This document shows, piece after piece, positions 35,208 through 44,606 of a stretch of DNA of 64,000 nucleotides. Within the stretch, counting starts at the first letter, position 1, and every line of letters starts with the position of its first letter. The stretch is taken from the NCBI RefSeq assembly GCF_041102575.1, contig NZ_JBGCUE010000013.1:1-64000 (forward strand). Reading direction: 5' to 3'. Under the pieces are notes generated by a model. The model saw only the letters and a program-made list of their open reading frames with translations. It did not search any database and was not told the DNA's origin. The DNA is from Tenuifilum sp. 4138str (GTDB taxonomy: Bacteria > Bacteroidota > Bacteroidia > Bacteroidales > Tenuifilaceae). Position numbers and translations under genes: made by a program.

Positions 35208-36806
35208 CTACCACCAGATAGCGTAAAGAATAATCAAAAGGGCTATAATTATTGCTGAGCCTATCTTAAATCCCTTACCCGTTGAGAAGAGTTCTTTTGA
35301 AATTGTTATAGCTTTTACATGCTGCTTATTCCCCTCAACCATAGCAAATATCCAGATAATTGCTAAACAGATTAGAAAAACAATTCCCATCCTATCCATA
35401 AAGGGCAGGTTGGGTAGAAGTAACTTAAATAGTAGCGAGAACACGAATGTTCCAACTGCTGCACCTAAAGCACCATTGGCTGTTGCTTTTTTGTAGAAAA
35501 ATCCGGCTAGGAAAATTGCTAATGCGCCAGGACTTACAAATCCTGTAAACTCTTGAATATACTGAAAAGCTTGATCGAGGTTTGAAAGCATAGGTGCAAT
35601 GAATACTGCTATTAGTAACGCTACGAAGGCTGCTATACGACCAACTGTAACAAGTTTGTGTTCCGAGGCATCCTTGTTTATATATTCTTTATAAAAATCC
35701 ATAGTGAATATTGTTGAAACACTATTCATCATCGATGCCAGTGAGCTTACAATTGCCGCTACCAATGCAGCAAAAGCCAAGCCCTTTACTCCAGTAGGAA
35801 CAAAGCTGTGAAGTAGCCAAGGATACGCCTCGTCCGATTTTGCAATGTCGGCATGTAATGCAAAGGCAACAATCCCAGGGATAACTACAATAAGTGGAAG
35901 TAAAACCTTTAGGAATGCAGCAAATACTAATCCGCTCTGTGCCTCCTTAATGCTTTTGGCAGCTAGGGCACGCTGAATGATATACTGGTTACAACCCCAG
36001 TAGTAGAGGTTTGCAACCCACATACCGCCAATTAGTACGCTAATACCGGGTAAATCAATATAGGCATCCTTTTGTCCACCCTTCCCATCAGGTATCATCA
36101 GTTTGCCTTTTTCCAGAATCATATCAAATTTTTCAGGGGCCTTTTGGAGTAAGGCTTTAAATCCAGCAATAAGGCCATGACCATCGCTTAGGTAATCTAA
36201 AGCAAAGTATGTTGTTACTAAACCTCCTCCAACAAGAAAAACAACCTGCACAACATCGGTCCATGCTACAGCCTTTAGGCCACCATAAATGGAGTAGAGT
36301 GCAGCAAAAAAGGCTAAACCAATTATGGCGTAGGTCATATTTATACCCATTATTCGCTGCATGGCTAGTGCACCAAGGTAAATTATAGAGGTAAGATTAA
36401 CGAAAACAAAAACCAGTAGCCAAAAGCCAGCCATTACTGTTTTAACACGTTTATCGTAGCGGACTTCAAGAAACTGTGGCATGGTAAAAATCCTCTTCTC
36501 CAAAAATATTGGCAGAAAGAAAACGGCCACCAGTATTAGCGTTAAAGCAGCCATCCATTCATACGATGCAATTCCCAATCCAATTGCATAGCCTGAACCT
36601 GACATCCCAATGAATTGTTCAGCGGAGATATTTGATGCAATTAGCGATGCACCAATAGCCCACCAGGGCAATGCCCTACCAGCTAAAAAGTAATCGCCTG
36701 AGTTGGTTTCCGAATCGCGCTTACGAAACGAAACCCACAAGCCTAAACTAACTATAAGTAAAGCATAGGCTACAAACACAATGTAATCGACTGTTGCAAA
36801 CGACAT
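35208..36806 (-). CDS. Sodium/sugar (SGLT-type) symporter
   Basis: This 532-residue member of the sodium:solute symporter family has about 14 membrane helices. The block DYFLAGRALPWWAIGASLIASNISAEQF (quoted in part: YFLAGRALPWWAIG and ASNISAEQFIGMSGSGYA) is the signature of the SGLT/vSGLT sugar branch, with the Na2-site helix 1. YSIYGGLKAVAWTDVVQ and LYYWGCNQYIIQRALAAKS are also family marks. It should import a sugar or inositol with Na+. The start at 36806 (MSFATVDYIV) removes an unneeded 22-residue hydrophobic extension. It may be co-transcribed with the upstream nucleotidyltransferase gene (about 100-bp gap). Confidence 0.92.
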   Translation of the reverse strand: MSFATVDYIVFVAYALLIVSLGLWVSFRKRDSETNSGDYFLAGRALPWWAIGASLIASNISAEQFIGMSGSGYAIGLGIASYEWMAALTLILVAVFFLPIFLEKRIFTMPQFLEVRYDKRVKTVMAGFWLLVFVFVNLTSIIYLGALAMQRIMGINMTYAIIGLAFFAALYSIYGGLKAVAWTDVVQVVFLVGGGLVTTYFALDYLSDGHGLIAGFKALLQKAPEKFDMILEKGKLMIPDGKGGQKDAYIDLPGISVLIGGMWVANLYYWGCNQYIIQRALAAKSIKEAQSGLVFAAFLKVLLPLIVVIPGIVAFALHADIAKSDEAYPWLLHSFVPTGVKGLAFAALVAAIVSSLASMMNSVSTIFTMDFYKEYINKDASEHKLVTVGRIAAFVALLIAVFIAPMLSNLDQAFQYIQEFTGFVSPGALAIFLAGFFYKKATANGALGAAVGTFVFSLLFKLLLPNLPFMDRMGIVFLICLAIIWIFAMVEGNKQHVKAITISKELFSTGKGFKIGSAIIIALLIILYAIWW

Positions 36807-36905
36807 ATCAGTAAGGTTTTGGTTTAAGGTTAAAAGCAAAAGTAAAACTAAGAGCAAAATATCTAGCCCCAATGAGCTACATCAATAGTATCACACACCT
36901 AAATT

Positions 36906-37814
36906 TTACCTACTCCATAAAGGTGATGGATACACTCCTTTTTCCGTTAACTCTTTAAGTCGGTTAACTACCATGGGCCTATCACCGGGATATGTAACGC
37001 CAAACCACTCCGCTTTGGTTTCTAAAACCTTACAGCGGGCAATACCCTCTTTAATGGCTCGGTTTACAACCGTGGAAATGTAAAATTCTGCCTTAACATT
37101 TCCAATTTGGTTGTTGAAAAAGTCGGTCATAAGCTTCTCGGTGTAGCCGAAAAAGTCAGTGGTGAAACCCCAGAAGTTCATCGATACGGGAACGCCTTCA
37201 TCAACCTTTACTAAATTTCCATTTTCATCTTTGTACTTTACCTCGCCTTCAACACGCTCAATGTGAGTGCGTTCAACAACATCTAATAGGTATCCATTTT
37301 CATCGGTTGAGCATACTCCGCGTGAAACAGCGCCTTGTTCCGAAAGGGTGTTTCCAAGCTTGTAACCAACCATAAAGTAGCTTCCCTTTTCCAGATTGGG
37401 TTTGGATAGTTCCTGAGCAAGAACCCTAAAGGTGTCGAAACCATAGAAATCATCAGCATTAATCACAGCAAAAGGTTCATTAATTAAATGACGGGTTACC
37501 CATACTGCATGTGCAGTTCCCCATGGCTTTTCGCGGCCATCAGGTACTTTAAAACCCTGCGGAAGCATATCGAGTTCCTGAAAGGCAATTTCAACTCTTA
37601 CATCGGAGCCGAAACGGTTACCAAATACTTCCCAAAAATCCTTTTCAATGCTCTTGCGAATAACAAAAACAACTTTCCCAAAACCAGCACGAATAGCATC
37701 GTACACGGAGTAATCAATTATTGTTTCGCCATTGGGTCCTAATGCATCAACCTGCTTCAAACCACCATAACGGCTACCCATGCCAGCAGCCAAAATAACA
37801 AGTGTAGGTTTCAT
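36906..37814 (-). CDS. Sugar-nucleotidyltransferase-family protein
   Basis: The 302 residues begin with the nucleotidyltransferase P-loop-like motif LVILAAGMGSRYGGLKQ, then WGTAHAVW and INADDFYG, where the aspartates bind metal and nucleotide. The fold is that of NDP-sugar pyrophosphorylases, but the sequence is of the divergent group common in Bacteroidota, often found near sugar kinases. The sugar substrate is unknown. Its position beside a sugar symporter suggests a role in using the imported sugar. A TATCTTAAGATA palindrome (37814-37825) starts at the last base of its start codon. Confidence 0.85.
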   Translation of the reverse strand: MKPTLVILAAGMGSRYGGLKQVDALGPNGETIIDYSVYDAIRAGFGKVVFVIRKSIEKDFWEVFGNRFGSDVRVEIAFQELDMLPQGFKVPDGREKPWGTAHAVWVTRHLINEPFAVINADDFYGFDTFRVLAQELSKPNLEKGSYFMVGYKLGNTLSEQGAVSRGVCSTDENGYLLDVVERTHIERVEGEVKYKDENGNLVKVDEGVPVSMNFWGFTTDFFGYTEKLMTDFFNNQIGNVKAEFYISTVVNRAIKEGIARCKVLETKAEWFGVTYPGDRPMVVNRLKELTEKGVYPSPLWSR

Positions 37815-37989
37815 ATCTTAAGATACTTAGTTAAAATTACTTTAAAATCAATTTTTTGCCGTATTATTAACAACTGATTGATTCATGATCACACAAGGCA
37901 ATTTTTTGCTTTCAGTAAATTTTTATGTCGTTATTTTGCCATTTCGGCAAAGTTATTGAATGGATATAAAAACAAAAACTTTATTGGCC

Positions 37990-38862
37990 ATGAAAAGGTT
38001 TATCTTTTTAGTTGCACTCCTTAATGTTTTGATAATAAGCACAAATGCACAGAACAAAACTAAAAATCAGCTGGAAGCCGATTTTGAAAAATTTAAGAGG
38101 GAGCGTGAACAGGATTTTCAGAATTTCAAGCAAAAGCGCGAAGCTGAACTAAAAAAAATGGAACAGGAGTACCTGGACTACTACAATGAAATGACTGAGC
38201 TAAAGAAGCATTATGTTGAGAAAAAGGAACCCGAAAAGGCTCAAACCGTTCAGGATATCATTGATTACGAAAACACGATTGCCAAAACATTGGGATACAA
38301 AATTCCCGAAAGGGTAAAGGAAAAAGTGGAAGCCAATACCAAGTCCGAAGTTTCAAAAAAGGAAGAAGTTAAAACAGAAGCTGAGAATGTAAATGTTGAA
38401 GATAAAAAGCCTGAAGTGTCGTCATCAACATTTAAACCTGAGGCTGGCACTCGCGATGGAATACCAGTACTTACACCTTTACCCAAAAGACTAGCCAAAA
38501 TTACATCGCCTTTCGGTGTAAGAATTCACCCAACCCTAGGCCGGCCTATTAAACATAACGGTGTGGATTTTGGCTCAGGGCGTGGGGCTGAGGTTTATGC
38601 AGCATCGAGCGGCAAAGTTGTTCTTGCCCAGTACAACAGCACCTACGGAAACTATATCATTATTGAACATAATGATGGAACAAGTTCGGTTTATGCCCAT
38701 TTGGATAAAATAAAGGTTTCCAAGGGGAGCCCTATAAGAAAAGGCGATGTTATAGGTTATACTGGCAGTACTGGTCGAAGCACTGGACCACACCTTCATT
38801 ATGAGGTTCGTATAAAGGGTATCCCAGTTGACCCCAAGGGATATTTGGTTGAAACCAAATAG
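37990..38862 (+). CDS. M23-family metallopeptidase with coiled coil
   Basis: The 290-residue exported protein has a signal peptide (1-20), a charged coiled coil (about 25-85, KFKREREQDFQNFKQKREAE), a linker, and a C-terminal LytM/M23 domain. Zinc ligands are His189 and Asp193 (HNGVDFG) and the HLHYE histidines near 268-270; His237 in YAHLDK is the catalytic one. All residues are present, so it should be an active endopeptidase on peptidoglycan cross-links or a similar target in the periplasm. A further in-frame ATG lies at 37960, but the start at 37990 gives a better signal peptide. Confidence 0.9.
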   Translation: MKRFIFLVALLNVLIISTNAQNKTKNQLEADFEKFKREREQDFQNFKQKREAELKKMEQEYLDYYNEMTELKKHYVEKKEPEKAQTVQDIIDYENTIAKTLGYKIPERVKEKVEANTKSEVSKKEEVKTEAENVNVEDKKPEVSSSTFKPEAGTRDGIPVLTPLPKRLAKITSPFGVRIHPTLGRPIKHNGVDFGSGRGAEVYAASSGKVVLAQYNSTYGNYIIIEHNDGTSSVYAHLDKIKVSKGSPIRKGDVIGYTGSTGRSTGPHLHYEVRIKGIPVDPKGYLVETK

Positions 38863-38936
38863 GGTTCAACTTTAGGAAAAAGGATTCACAATGCCCTAAA
38901 CAATTTTAAATTAGGGTAAACACTAACTATTTTTCC

Positions 38937-38944
38937 TATTTTTG
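38937..38944 (+). promoter_or_regulatory. -7 element for the U32 gene
   Basis: TATTTTTG matches TAnnTTTG, 15 bases before the ATG at 38959. Confidence 0.4.
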
Positions 38945-38958
38945 CAAAAAATTTGCAA

Positions 38959-40209
38959 ATGCTAAAACGCGAGGACATTGAGGTTATGGCTCCAGCGGGC
39001 AATTTTGAATCGCTCATGGCAGCCATACAGGGAGGAGCAAATTCGGTTTACTTTGGTGTTGGAAACCTCAACATGCGCGCTAAATCGTCAATAAATTTTA
39101 CTGTGGACGATTTACCGGAAGTGGTTCGCATTTGCAAAAAGAACAAGGTAAAAACATACCTTACCGTTAACACGGTAATTTACGATAGCGACATTCCTTA
39201 CATGCACCAAATTATCGACACCGCTGCCGAAGCAGGTGTCAGCGCACTCATTATCTCCGACCAGGCTGCCATGCTTTACGCCCGCAAAAGGGGAATGGAG
39301 GTGCATATTTCAACACAGCTGAATATTAGTAATACTGAGGCACTAAAGTTCTACTCACAGTGGGCCGATGTAGTTGTTTTAGCGCGAGAGCTAAATCTTG
39401 ATCAGGTAAAAACTATTTACCAAAACATTCACTCGCAGAATATTACTGGGCCAAATGGCAATCCCATAAAAATAGAACTTTTTGCTCATGGGGCGCTTTG
39501 CATGGCTATATCGGGAAAGTGTTACCTAAGTTTACATGAGGCTAACTCGTCGGCAAACAGGGGTGCTTGCCTTCAAATTTGTCGCCGTTCATACACCGTA
39601 ACCGATAATGAAACTGGTGCTCAGCTGGAGATTGATAATGAGTATATAATGTCGCCCAAGGATTTGTGCACCATTAACTTCCTGGATAAAATCCTTGATG
39701 CGGGCGTTAGAGTTCTAAAAATTGAAGGCCGTGCCCGAGGCCCTGAATATGTAAAAACGGTAACACAATGCTATAACGAGGCAGTTACATCGGTTTGCAA
39801 TGGAACCTATACGCCCGAAAAGGTTGAAAATTGGATGCAGCGCCTTTCTACGGTATTTAACCGCGGTTTCTGGGATGGCTACTATCTTGGCCGCAGGCTA
39901 GGCGAGTGGAGCAAAGCTTATGGCAACATTGCCACTGAACGCAAACAGTATGTAGGAAAAATAACCAACTACTTCTCCAGGCTGGGTGTAGCCGAAATAA
40001 CCGTTGAGGCCTCGGAGCTTTACCTCAACGACAAAATTCTAATTATTGGCCCAACAACCGGCGTTATTGAATATGAGGTAAAGGAACTTCAGGTCGATGA
40101 AAAACCCGCAGAGTTTTCACCCAAAGGGGTAAAATGTTCCATTCCGGTTCCAGAAAAAGTGCGCAGAGCCGATAAGCTTTACCGAATAGTAAAAATGAAT
40201 TCCGATTAG
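38959..40209 (+). CDS. U32-family protein, tRNA hydroxylation (TrhP/YegQ-like)
   Basis: The 416 residues match peptidase family U32, now known to include tRNA 5-hydroxyuridine enzymes and ubiquinone-related UbiU/V. VMAPAGNFESLMAAIQGGANSVYFG at the start, VHISTQLNISN, the Cys-containing ELFAHGALCMAISGKCYLS and RGACLQICRRSY, and KIEGRARGPEYV are family marks; the four cysteines of the two Cys motifs probably hold an Fe-S cluster. YegQ/TrhP-like action on tRNA is the more likely role. The ATG at 38959 is chosen over the TTG two codons upstream. Confidence 0.88.
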   Translation: MLKREDIEVMAPAGNFESLMAAIQGGANSVYFGVGNLNMRAKSSINFTVDDLPEVVRICKKNKVKTYLTVNTVIYDSDIPYMHQIIDTAAEAGVSALIISDQAAMLYARKRGMEVHISTQLNISNTEALKFYSQWADVVVLARELNLDQVKTIYQNIHSQNITGPNGNPIKIELFAHGALCMAISGKCYLSLHEANSSANRGACLQICRRSYTVTDNETGAQLEIDNEYIMSPKDLCTINFLDKILDAGVRVLKIEGRARGPEYVKTVTQCYNEAVTSVCNGTYTPEKVENWMQRLSTVFNRGFWDGYYLGRRLGEWSKAYGNIATERKQYVGKITNYFSRLGVAEITVEASELYLNDKILIIGPTTGVIEYEVKELQVDEKPAEFSPKGVKCSIPVPEKVRRADKLYRIVKMNSD

Positions 40210-40253
40210 TAAAATATTTGTAAATTAGATGTTTAATTAAAACTCCTATTGAT

Positions 40254-40871
40254 ATGAGCTTCAGCCAACTTTGCAACAAGATTTTTTGGGACTGCACCCT
40301 GCACTATCACACCATGGATAATGTTGATGCCCAACCTAACATTCCTTACCAGCCAGGAACCATTGAATTCTCGCTTTTTACAAAGAACTGGATTGATGCC
40401 GTTCAATGGCACCTCGAGGATATCATCCGCGATCCCAAAATTGATCCGGTAGAAGCGTTAAAAATTAAACGCCGTATCGATAAATCCAATCAGGACCGAA
40501 CCGATTTGGTTGAAATGATTGATAGCTACTTTCTGGAAAAGTATAAGGACATCAAACCTCAATCCAACGCTACTATAAACACTGAAAGTCCGGCATGGGC
40601 CATTGACCGCCTCTCCATTCTTGCCCTAAAAATTTACCATATGGAGCAAGAGGTTAAACGAACCGATGTTTCAAAAGAGCATATTGACAGCTGCCAAAAT
40701 AAACTAAACATCCTGCTTGAGCAACGGATCGATTTATCAACAGCAATCGATCAGCTACTCGACGATATTGAGCACGGGCGCAAGTACATGAAGGTTTACA
40801 AGCAGATGAAAATGTACAACGACCCATCGCTTAATCCTGTACTATATGGAGCAAAACAGCAAAAAGGTTAA
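40254..40871 (+). CDS. DUF4254 protein
   Basis: This 205-residue, all-helical, charged protein matches DUF4254, a family nearly always found beside glycosyltransferases in Bacteroidota. Marks are QLCNKIFWDCTLHYHTMDN at the N-terminus, WHLEDIIRDP and IKRRIDKSNQDRTD. No membrane segment or signal. Function unknown. It overlaps the GT9 gene by 26 bp in another frame, so the pair is coupled. Confidence 0.88.
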   Translation: MSFSQLCNKIFWDCTLHYHTMDNVDAQPNIPYQPGTIEFSLFTKNWIDAVQWHLEDIIRDPKIDPVEALKIKRRIDKSNQDRTDLVEMIDSYFLEKYKDIKPQSNATINTESPAWAIDRLSILALKIYHMEQEVKRTDVSKEHIDSCQNKLNILLEQRIDLSTAIDQLLDDIEHGRKYMKVYKQMKMYNDPSLNPVLYGAKQQKG

Positions 40872-41922
40872 CGGATATCCTAAAAAACTACTTGTGGTTA
40901 GGCTTAGCGCCATTGGCGATGTGGCCATGACCGTGCCTGCAATTTGGTCGTTGGTTAAAAACCACCCCGATGTGCAGGTTACCTTTGTATCGCAAGGATT
41001 TGCCCGCGATATAGTTAACCAAATTCCTGGAGTTTTATTTGTGGAGGCAAATACCAAAGGCCGACACAAGGGGTTGTTGGGAATATGGCGATTGTTCACC
41101 GATCTCCGTAAAATAGATAGGTACGATGCTTTAGCCGACCTTCACAATGTTATTCGTAGCCAAATTCTCCGAAACTTATTTTTACTCTCGGGGCTAAAAA
41201 AAATATCCGTTATCAATAAAGGGCGAAGTGAAAAGCGCAAACTGGTTAGGCTAAAGAATAAGCGGCTCGTTCCACTTAAAACCACCCTTGAACGCTATAT
41301 GGATGTGCTCCTTAGGCTAGGGTACACAATCAATGATGAGTTTGATTACCTATTCCGCGAGGCTCGATTACCCGAAAACATTACAATCCACCTTGGATAC
41401 AAGGATAAGCGGTGGATTGGTATTGCGCCTTTTGCCAAACATAAGGGAAAAATTTACCCGCTCGATAAAATGGAGCGAGTTGTTGAAATCCTTTCCGCAT
41501 CAAAAACCAATCAAATCATTCTAATTGGCGGAGGTGGAAAAGAGCAAGAAATACTTGAGGGCTGGGAGAAAAAATATCCTAATACCATTTCCATTGCCCG
41601 AAAGTACAGCATTCTAAATGAACTCAAGATAATTTCGAACCTCGACGTAATGGTTTGCATGGATTCAGCAAACATGCATTTTGCATCGTTAGTAAACACC
41701 CCAGTTGTAAGCATTTGGGGTGCTACACATCCCTATGCAGGCTTTTACGGATGGAAGCAAAACCCCACAAGTGCCGTTCAGGTTGACCTTTACTGCAGGC
41801 CATGCTCCATTTATGGGAATAAACCCTGTTTCCGAAAGGATTATGCTTGCTTAAACCGTATTGAGCCGGAGGTGGTGGTGAATAAAATCAACACGGTAAT
41901 TGACCGTTTCAACAGAATTTAA
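40846..41922 (+). CDS. Glycosyltransferase family 9 (heptosyltransferase-like)
   Basis: The 358 residues form two Rossmann domains of a GT-B enzyme. LLVVRLSAIGDVAMTVPAIW is the family N-terminal motif; the second half has IGIAPFAKHKGK, LIGGGGKEQE and CMDSANMHFASLVNTPVVSIWGATHP, the sugar-nucleotide site. It should add a sugar (heptose or a like residue) to the lipopolysaccharide core. The C-terminal Cys-rich segment (YCRPCSIYGNKPC) is common in this subgroup. It starts inside the DUF4254 gene and is 12 bp before the YitT gene. Confidence 0.93.
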   Translation: MEQNSKKVNGYPKKLLVVRLSAIGDVAMTVPAIWSLVKNHPDVQVTFVSQGFARDIVNQIPGVLFVEANTKGRHKGLLGIWRLFTDLRKIDRYDALADLHNVIRSQILRNLFLLSGLKKISVINKGRSEKRKLVRLKNKRLVPLKTTLERYMDVLLRLGYTINDEFDYLFREARLPENITIHLGYKDKRWIGIAPFAKHKGKIYPLDKMERVVEILSASKTNQIILIGGGGKEQEILEGWEKKYPNTISIARKYSILNELKIISNLDVMVCMDSANMHFASLVNTPVVSIWGATHPYAGFYGWKQNPTSAVQVDLYCRPCSIYGNKPCFRKDYACLNRIEPEVVVNKINTVIDRFNRI

Positions 41923-41934
41923 AATTAAATAATT

Positions 41935-42846
41935 ATGACTTACGTAACCAAAGAAAAGCTATTCAGCAGGGAATGGTTTAAAGCATATGCTTTAATACTG
42001 GTTGGATCGTTCATACTTGCAGCAGGTTTTGTACTATTCATCGACCCACACCGAATTGCCCCTGGTGGTGTATATGGTATTGGTATTATTGTCCATTACC
42101 TCACAAAAGGGATGTTCTCTTGGGCACCCGATGGTTTTCCTATTGGTACTGTTGGTTTGCTGCTAAATATTCCACTTACCATTATTGGTATTAGGGTTTT
42201 AGGCCCAATGTTTGGAATTAAAACGGTAGTTGGTTTTGTACTTTCTTCAGTTTTTATTGATACTTTACACCTTTGGCTTGGTTACGACCCCCTTGTTGAC
42301 GATATGCTGCTTTCCTCAATTTTTGGCGGTGTACTCATTGGCTTTGGGTTGGGCTTAATCTTTAAATCTAAAGCAACCTCGGGCGGTTCCGATATCATTG
42401 CAATGGTTATTGCCAAGTATACTCGTCTCCCCTTGGGCCAGCTGATGATTTACGTTGATTCAACCATCGTACTTTTAGCTTTGGTAGCTTTTCAGGACTG
42501 GAAAATTCCTTTATACTCCTGGGTGGTAATATACGTTACCGGTAAGGTGATTGATATGACCATTCAAGGGGTTAGCTACGATAAAGCCCTTTTCATTATT
42601 ACCGATAGGCACGAAGAAGTTAAAAACAAGATTATTAACGATATTGAACGCGGCGGAACCATTATTAACGTGCAAGGTATGTACACCGGACACGATAAGA
42701 AAATGATTTTCACAAACGTATCGCGTCGCGAGGTTCATATGCTAAAGGATTACATCCAGCAAATTGACCCGAATGCTTTTATCACTGTAATTGATGCCAA
42801 TGAAATTCTTGGAAACGGTTTTAAACCGTTAAACGACAGTATGTAG
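41935..42846 (+). CDS. YitT-family membrane protein
   Basis: The 303 residues have five or six membrane helices (about 15-200; first helix YALILVGSFILAAGFVLFI, and the GGVYGIGI and ATSGGSDIIAMVIA motifs), then a C-terminal DUF2179 domain (about 215-295) with RREVHMLKDYIQQIDPNAFITV. Transport substrate unknown. A 10-bp gap leads to rsgA. Confidence 0.92.
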   Translation: MTYVTKEKLFSREWFKAYALILVGSFILAAGFVLFIDPHRIAPGGVYGIGIIVHYLTKGMFSWAPDGFPIGTVGLLLNIPLTIIGIRVLGPMFGIKTVVGFVLSSVFIDTLHLWLGYDPLVDDMLLSSIFGGVLIGFGLGLIFKSKATSGGSDIIAMVIAKYTRLPLGQLMIYVDSTIVLLALVAFQDWKIPLYSWVVIYVTGKVIDMTIQGVSYDKALFIITDRHEEVKNKIINDIERGGTIINVQGMYTGHDKKMIFTNVSRREVHMLKDYIQQIDPNAFITVIDANEILGNGFKPLNDSM

Positions 42847-42856
42847 CGTTTTACAT

Positions 42857-43792
42857 ATGGAAAAGGGATTGGTGTTAAAGAGTACCGGAAGCCATTACAG
42901 GGTTCGATTGGATGATGGCCGCGTGGTTGAGTGTGTACCACGGGGTAAACTTAGGCTTAACGAGATAAAAACAACCAATCCTATTACTGTTGGCGATTGG
43001 GTAAGCCTTGAGCTTAACTCCAACGGAGTAGGTTTAATAACCGCCATCCAAGAGCGAAAAAATTATATTATTCGTAAAGCCACAAACCTATCTCGCGAGG
43101 CTCACATCATTGCTGCTAATATTGATCAGGCTTTACTGGTGGTTACAATTACTCAGCCCGAAACCCAATTGGCATTTATTGATCGTTACCTGGTTACCGC
43201 TGAAGCTTATCGCATTCCTACTGTTATTGTCTTTAATAAAATCGACTTAGTTGATTCAACCATTCAACCCGTGCTCGATAGCTACATCTCAATATACGAA
43301 CCCATTGGATATAAGTGCCTAAAAGTTTCTGCCAAAACAGGTCAAAATCTCGATTTACTTAAACAAATACTTCAAGGAAGGGTTAGCTTGCTTTCCGGAA
43401 ATTCAGGGGTAGGTAAATCTACATTAATTAACCTTATTGAGCCCGGTTTGAATCTTAAAACCGCTGAAATTTCAAATGCTCACCTTAAGGGTAGGCATAC
43501 TACAACCTTTAGCGAAATTTTTGAGCTAAGCTTTGGTGGATTTATTATTGATACACCGGGAATTAAGAGTTTTGGTTTGGTTGACATTGAAAAGGATGAG
43601 CTATACCATTTCTTCCCTGAGATATTTAAGCTATCCGACAAATGCAAATATTACAATTGCACTCATATCCATGAGCCCGGTTGTGCTGTTATTGAGGCTG
43701 TTGACAAGGGCGAAATTGCACCATCGCGCTACCTGAGTTACTTGAGCATATACGATGACGAAAATGAGAAATATCGACCAAAATTAAAGTAA
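42857..43792 (+). CDS. rsgA: Ribosome small-subunit-dependent GTPase A
   Basis: This circularly permuted GTPase acts late in 30S maturation. An OB-fold (about 1-70) is followed by G4 NKID (127-130), then G1 GNSGVGKS (181-188) and G3 DTPG (232-235), the permuted order of the family. The zinc-finger ligands are Cys263, Cys268, His270 and Cys276. Length 311 is normal. Confidence 0.97.
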   Translation: MEKGLVLKSTGSHYRVRLDDGRVVECVPRGKLRLNEIKTTNPITVGDWVSLELNSNGVGLITAIQERKNYIIRKATNLSREAHIIAANIDQALLVVTITQPETQLAFIDRYLVTAEAYRIPTVIVFNKIDLVDSTIQPVLDSYISIYEPIGYKCLKVSAKTGQNLDLLKQILQGRVSLLSGNSGVGKSTLINLIEPGLNLKTAEISNAHLKGRHTTTFSEIFELSFGGFIIDTPGIKSFGLVDIEKDELYHFFPEIFKLSDKCKYYNCTHIHEPGCAVIEAVDKGEIAPSRYLSYLSIYDDENEKYRPKLK

Positions 43793-43835
43793 TAGATCAT
43801 TGGTAAAGTTTTTAATAATTTAAATCCAATTGCTT

Positions 43836-44603
43836 ATGAAATCGCACGAAATTGACTATAAAATTATTGGTGAATCCATTCAATTGGTTGAGATTGAGCT
43901 TGACCCACATGAAACTGTAATTGCGGAAGCAGGTGCAATGGTTTACATGGAAAGTGGAATTGATTTTGAAACAAAGCTTGGCGACGGCTCAAATCCCAGT
44001 TCAGGGTTTTTAGGGAAACTGCTTTCGGCTGGAGCTCGTGCTATAACCGGTGAATCGATTTTTATGACTCACTTCACAAACCATGGTATTGGCAAAAGGA
44101 AAGTAGCTTTTTCCGCACCCTACCCCGGCACTGTTGTGCCAATCGATTTGTCAAAGGTGGGGGGTAATCTTATAGTCCAAAAGGACGGGTTCCTGTGTGC
44201 GGCGCTTGGTACAAGTATTTCGCTCCATTTCAACCGAAAACTGGGAGCGGGCTTGGTTGGTGGTGAGGGCTTTATTCTTCAGCGCCTCAGCGGCGATGGT
44301 TTAGCCTTTGTACATGCCGGCGGCACGGTGATTGAAAAGCACCTCAACAATGAGACCTTACGAATCGATACCGGTTGCATTGTTGCCTTTGAGCCAACAA
44401 TTGATTTCGACGTTCAAACAAGCGGAAATCTAAAAAGCATGCTCTTTGGCGGCGAAGGTTTGTTCCTTGCCACCCTTTCCGGTTCCGGTCAGGTTTGGTT
44501 ACAGTCCATGCCTATCAAGAAACTGGTTCAGGCTCTTGCTCCTTACGGCAGAAATAGAGGAAAAGAAAATAGTTCAATACTTGGCAATCTTTTAGAAGAT
44601 TAA
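43836..44603 (+). CDS. AIM24 / TIGR00266-family protein
   Basis: The 255-residue protein is of the AIM24 family, made of repeated beta strands in a trimer-like barrel: [15 protein letters not shown], [26 protein letters not shown] (in part), [21 protein letters not shown] and [19 protein letters not shown]. Function unknown. The ATG at 43836 is preferred over the TTG at 43830. It ends 3 bp before mnmH. Confidence 0.9.
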   Translation: MKSHEIDYKIIGESIQLVEIELDPHETVIAEAGAMVYMESGIDFETKLGDGSNPSSGFLGKLLSAGARAITGESIFMTHFTNHGIGKRKVAFSAPYPGTVVPIDLSKVGGNLIVQKDGFLCAALGTSISLHFNRKLGAGLVGGEGFILQRLSGDGLAFVHAGGTVIEKHLNNETLRIDTGCIVAFEPTIDFDVQTSGNLKSMLFGGEGLFLATLSGSGQVWLQSMPIKKLVQALAPYGRNRGKENSSILGNLLED

Positions 44604-44606
44604 AAA

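Noticed and set aside
37935-37951. Dyad TTTGCC-ATTTC-GGCAAA upstream of the M23 gene as an operator
   Set aside because: The arms are short, there is no adjacent regulator and the promoter is not clear, so the support is too weak.
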